Below, piece by piece: positions 61,793 through 64,000 of a DNA stretch of 64,000 nucleotides. Where the stretch lies: contig VWZP01009947.1 in NCBI GenBank assembly GCA_013396995.1, forward strand, positions 1,875,437 through 1,939,436, read 5' to 3'. The position numbers were made by a program, and so were the translations under genes. The stretch is from Dicaeum eximium (taxonomy: Eukaryota; Chordata; Aves; Passeriformes; Dicaeidae). The first letter of the stretch is position 1. The number at the start of each line of letters is the position of its first letter. The notes beneath the pieces were generated by a model. The model was given only the letters and a program-made list of their open reading frames with translations, was not told the DNA's origin and made no database searches.

Positions 61793-64000
61793 ATGCAAAG
61801 CAGCTTTCCACAGAAAAAATAAAATCATGTTCTGTCAATATCAGGGTTTTTTAATTTATGGTGTGTAGAGATTTCCTAAAAAATAAAACAATGCCCCATA
61901 CCAAGTTTTGGGTTTATTGAAACTGACTCCCCCTCTTCAAATTCAGAAACTGAACTAAGAAAATCTCTTTGACTCAGGAAACTGACCCTGAGAAGTATTT
62001 ACAGAGATTCTGCTTTTTCTAGATTGAATTTATTTAAGTCTAGTGCAACTGCAGCGAGTGATCCATAGAGAAGTCATCATGGAAAATGTAAGGGCAATAA
62101 TTGTTCATGAAGGAAGTGGAGTCAGTCAGGTTCAGTCGACTCTTCTGAACAATACTTGAACAAATCTGGAGGGTATCTGGTGTCTAAACCCCCAATTGTG
62201 AACTAGGATTGATGATTTTGTAACTCCCAACAGAAATCCATCACTTACAGCTGTTCAGATGGTGCAACAAAAACAGAACACAAGAAAGAAGTCTTCTAAA
62301 TCTTCAAATCAGGGCCATCAGCTGCCAGCAAACACTTCACTCCCTTCTCATTTTCATCACATCCACATCTGGTGACTAACACTGACTTACTCATTCTGTT
62401 CAGCTCCCCAGTAAATTTGGGATTTCTGCCTTGGAAGAATTGTATTCCAGCTGCAATATCCTCAGAACTGTAAGGTTTCTAAAGCTTGCTCTGAAGCTGT
62501 TCCTTTGCAGACTCATTCCTGTCCTGCTGTACCTGGGTGCTGTAGGAATACCACGATACAATACACCATGGCTCCTTTTAAGTAAAGTATTTAAACACTT
62601 GATTCTCTTGGCCACAATCCAATTTTATTTAAACAGAGAGAGTGAAAGACTGAAAGCTCTATTTGTTGGCCACTCAAACAAAGGTCTGCATCTGCTATGC
62701 TGGAAAAAAGGGCTGGGTCGTGGAGGACTCCCCTCACTCACTGCTTATAATTCACTTGTCATTACACACAGCACTCTTAAAAACTTTTAAATTCATGCAA
62801 TTGCAGCAGGCAAGAAAAATCACACACTGCTTTTGGAGACATTCAAAGCCTATTTAAGATGTTGAAGAGCTGCACAGAAGCAATTGGAATGTTTTTTACA
62901 AGTATTTTCTGGGGTTTTTTTATCCATTACATTCAGCACTAAGTAATCAGCTGCCAGCTTTAGTAAGACTGCTCACAGGGCTAAGGATGCTCCTTCTGTG
63001 ACTTTAAGAGTCTGTTGAAGAAATCTCTTGACTGTAGAGAGGAGAAAATAATCCACAGGAATACTTCAGTGTGGTATGATGTAATTAAAAAATAATTCAA
63101 AATGCAGAGTCATTAAATTAATGTCATCTAATATACTCTTTCAAATAGTACTTTAAAAATAAATATTTTGATCAAAAAATCAAAATTCGGAGAGAAGTTT
63201 CACACATCTATATTCTGTTTGGTTTACAGTAGCTATCAGATGTACAGTGTTGGGACACATATAGAACAGTCATTGCAGCTAAAGACAAAAGAGAGGAGAG
63301 CAGGAAGCTTCCAACTGTGAACCAGATGGTTCCCTAAGTAGGGAAGCCTCCTCCTCAAATTTTCCTCCAAGTCATTCTGTCCATTTAGAATGAGGTTTTC
63401 CTGTCAGAATAACAGAGCTTGGAAACATGTATAGTGAGTTAAGTAGAAAACTCCCAGAGATACAAAAAAATGTCCTTTGTCTCCAGGGAATTCCCTTCCC
63501 ACCTGGTACAGCAGCCTCAGTCTGTTAATGGTCTTGTTGAAACTTTTTTTTGGATTATGTGATTTCCAACTCTCCCTCTCAGCTTCTGTGCTGTGGGTTT
63601 AAATTTTTAACCACAATTTGACATTACTCCCCACCTGGCTCCCTTTGCATTTGATATTAAGGAGAGTATAACAAACTTTTTCAAAGCAGTCTTGCCCCAA
63701 ACATGCTCTGATTGTCACTACAAGGAGCATCCACCAAGACTTTTGCAAAAGGCCTCCAAATTTTTAATTGCTTTGCTTCCTGATGCTATATGCACTATAA
63801 CAAATAAAGCAGCCCCACCATCCCATGATAAATATTGTATGTGCCAGCAGAGAACACTTTAAGCATTAATAACTCCAGACATTCAGAGAATAAGAGAGCA
63901 GCTGCTACCAAATAAAAAAGTGATCCACAAAGTATCACAAAAAAAAAAAATTAAACTACAGATTATTGCATTAAGAAAAATAAATGTGTGAGCCTAGCAG

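Larger units (their letters stand above)
14534..64000 (-). other. SPOCK1: SPOCK1 intron upstream of the exon (partial, 5' end outside window)
   Basis: Everything to the right of the exon is inferred to be the preceding intron. I did not find the preceding coding segment (..DNDQWLSTVSQYDRD.. in human, as I recall it), so the intron is at least 49.5 kb. Very long introns are usual for SPOCK1, whose human gene spans about half a megabase. The intron carries CR1 pieces, one solo LTR, one SINE and many simple repeats, which are listed separately. Low-content stretches with nothing else recognised are 17426..19313, 19447..24353, 28000..35400, 38290..43440 and most of 43540..64000. Confidence 0.75.

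Noticed and set aside
1..64000. CRISPR arrays, bacterial operons, integrated phage
   Set aside because: There are no regularly spaced repeats with unique spacers and no dense same-strand gene runs; composition and repeats are avian.

Overview
The window is vertebrate nuclear DNA, almost certainly from a bird and probably a passerine. The evidence is AT-rich, gene-poor sequence with GT-AG splice sites, CR1-type LINE fragments of several ages, two copies of an avian ERV long terminal repeat, and one tRNA-Ile-headed, CR1-tailed SINE of the kind known from songbirds as TguSINE1. There is no bacterial gene organisation, operon, CRISPR array or intact viral gene.

The only coding sequence I can support is one 46-nt exon on the minus strand at 14488..14533. 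It encodes DDYFRNWNPNKPFDQ plus the first base of the next codon, which matches the N-terminal region of testican-1 (SPOCK1), an extracellular proteoglycan. It has a clean acceptor and donor. The whole window is therefore read as the inside of SPOCK1, transcribed right to left: at least 14.5 kb of the downstream intron (1..14487) and at least 49.5 kb of the upstream intron (14534..64000). I did not find the neighbouring exons in the window.

Layout by position. 0.5-0.8 kb: ERV LTR (minus) that has lost its centre. 6.7-8.4 kb: long, old CR1 (minus). 14.5 kb: the exon. 15.6 kb: old CR1 piece (minus). 16.8-17.4 kb: near-complete solo LTR (plus) with an expanded AAT/ATT tract. 19.3 kb: tRNA-Ile SINE (minus). 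24.4 kb: CR1 (minus). 26.4 kb: CR1 (plus). 27.6 kb: 58-bp dimeric minisatellite. 38.0 kb: CR1 (minus). 43.4 kb: CR1 3' end (plus). Short tandem duplications, poly-A/T tracts and simple repeats are scattered throughout. The rest is unique intronic DNA, in which a few stretches look like candidate conserved noncoding elements.

The many stop-free stretches of 60-250 codons do not look like genes. They lack recognisable domains, overlap each other on both strands, or lie inside transposon remnants. I found no new biological system. The most useful observations are the tiny SPOCK1 exon with a competing upstream acceptor, the SINE, the two differently rearranged LTR copies, and the tandem repeats.
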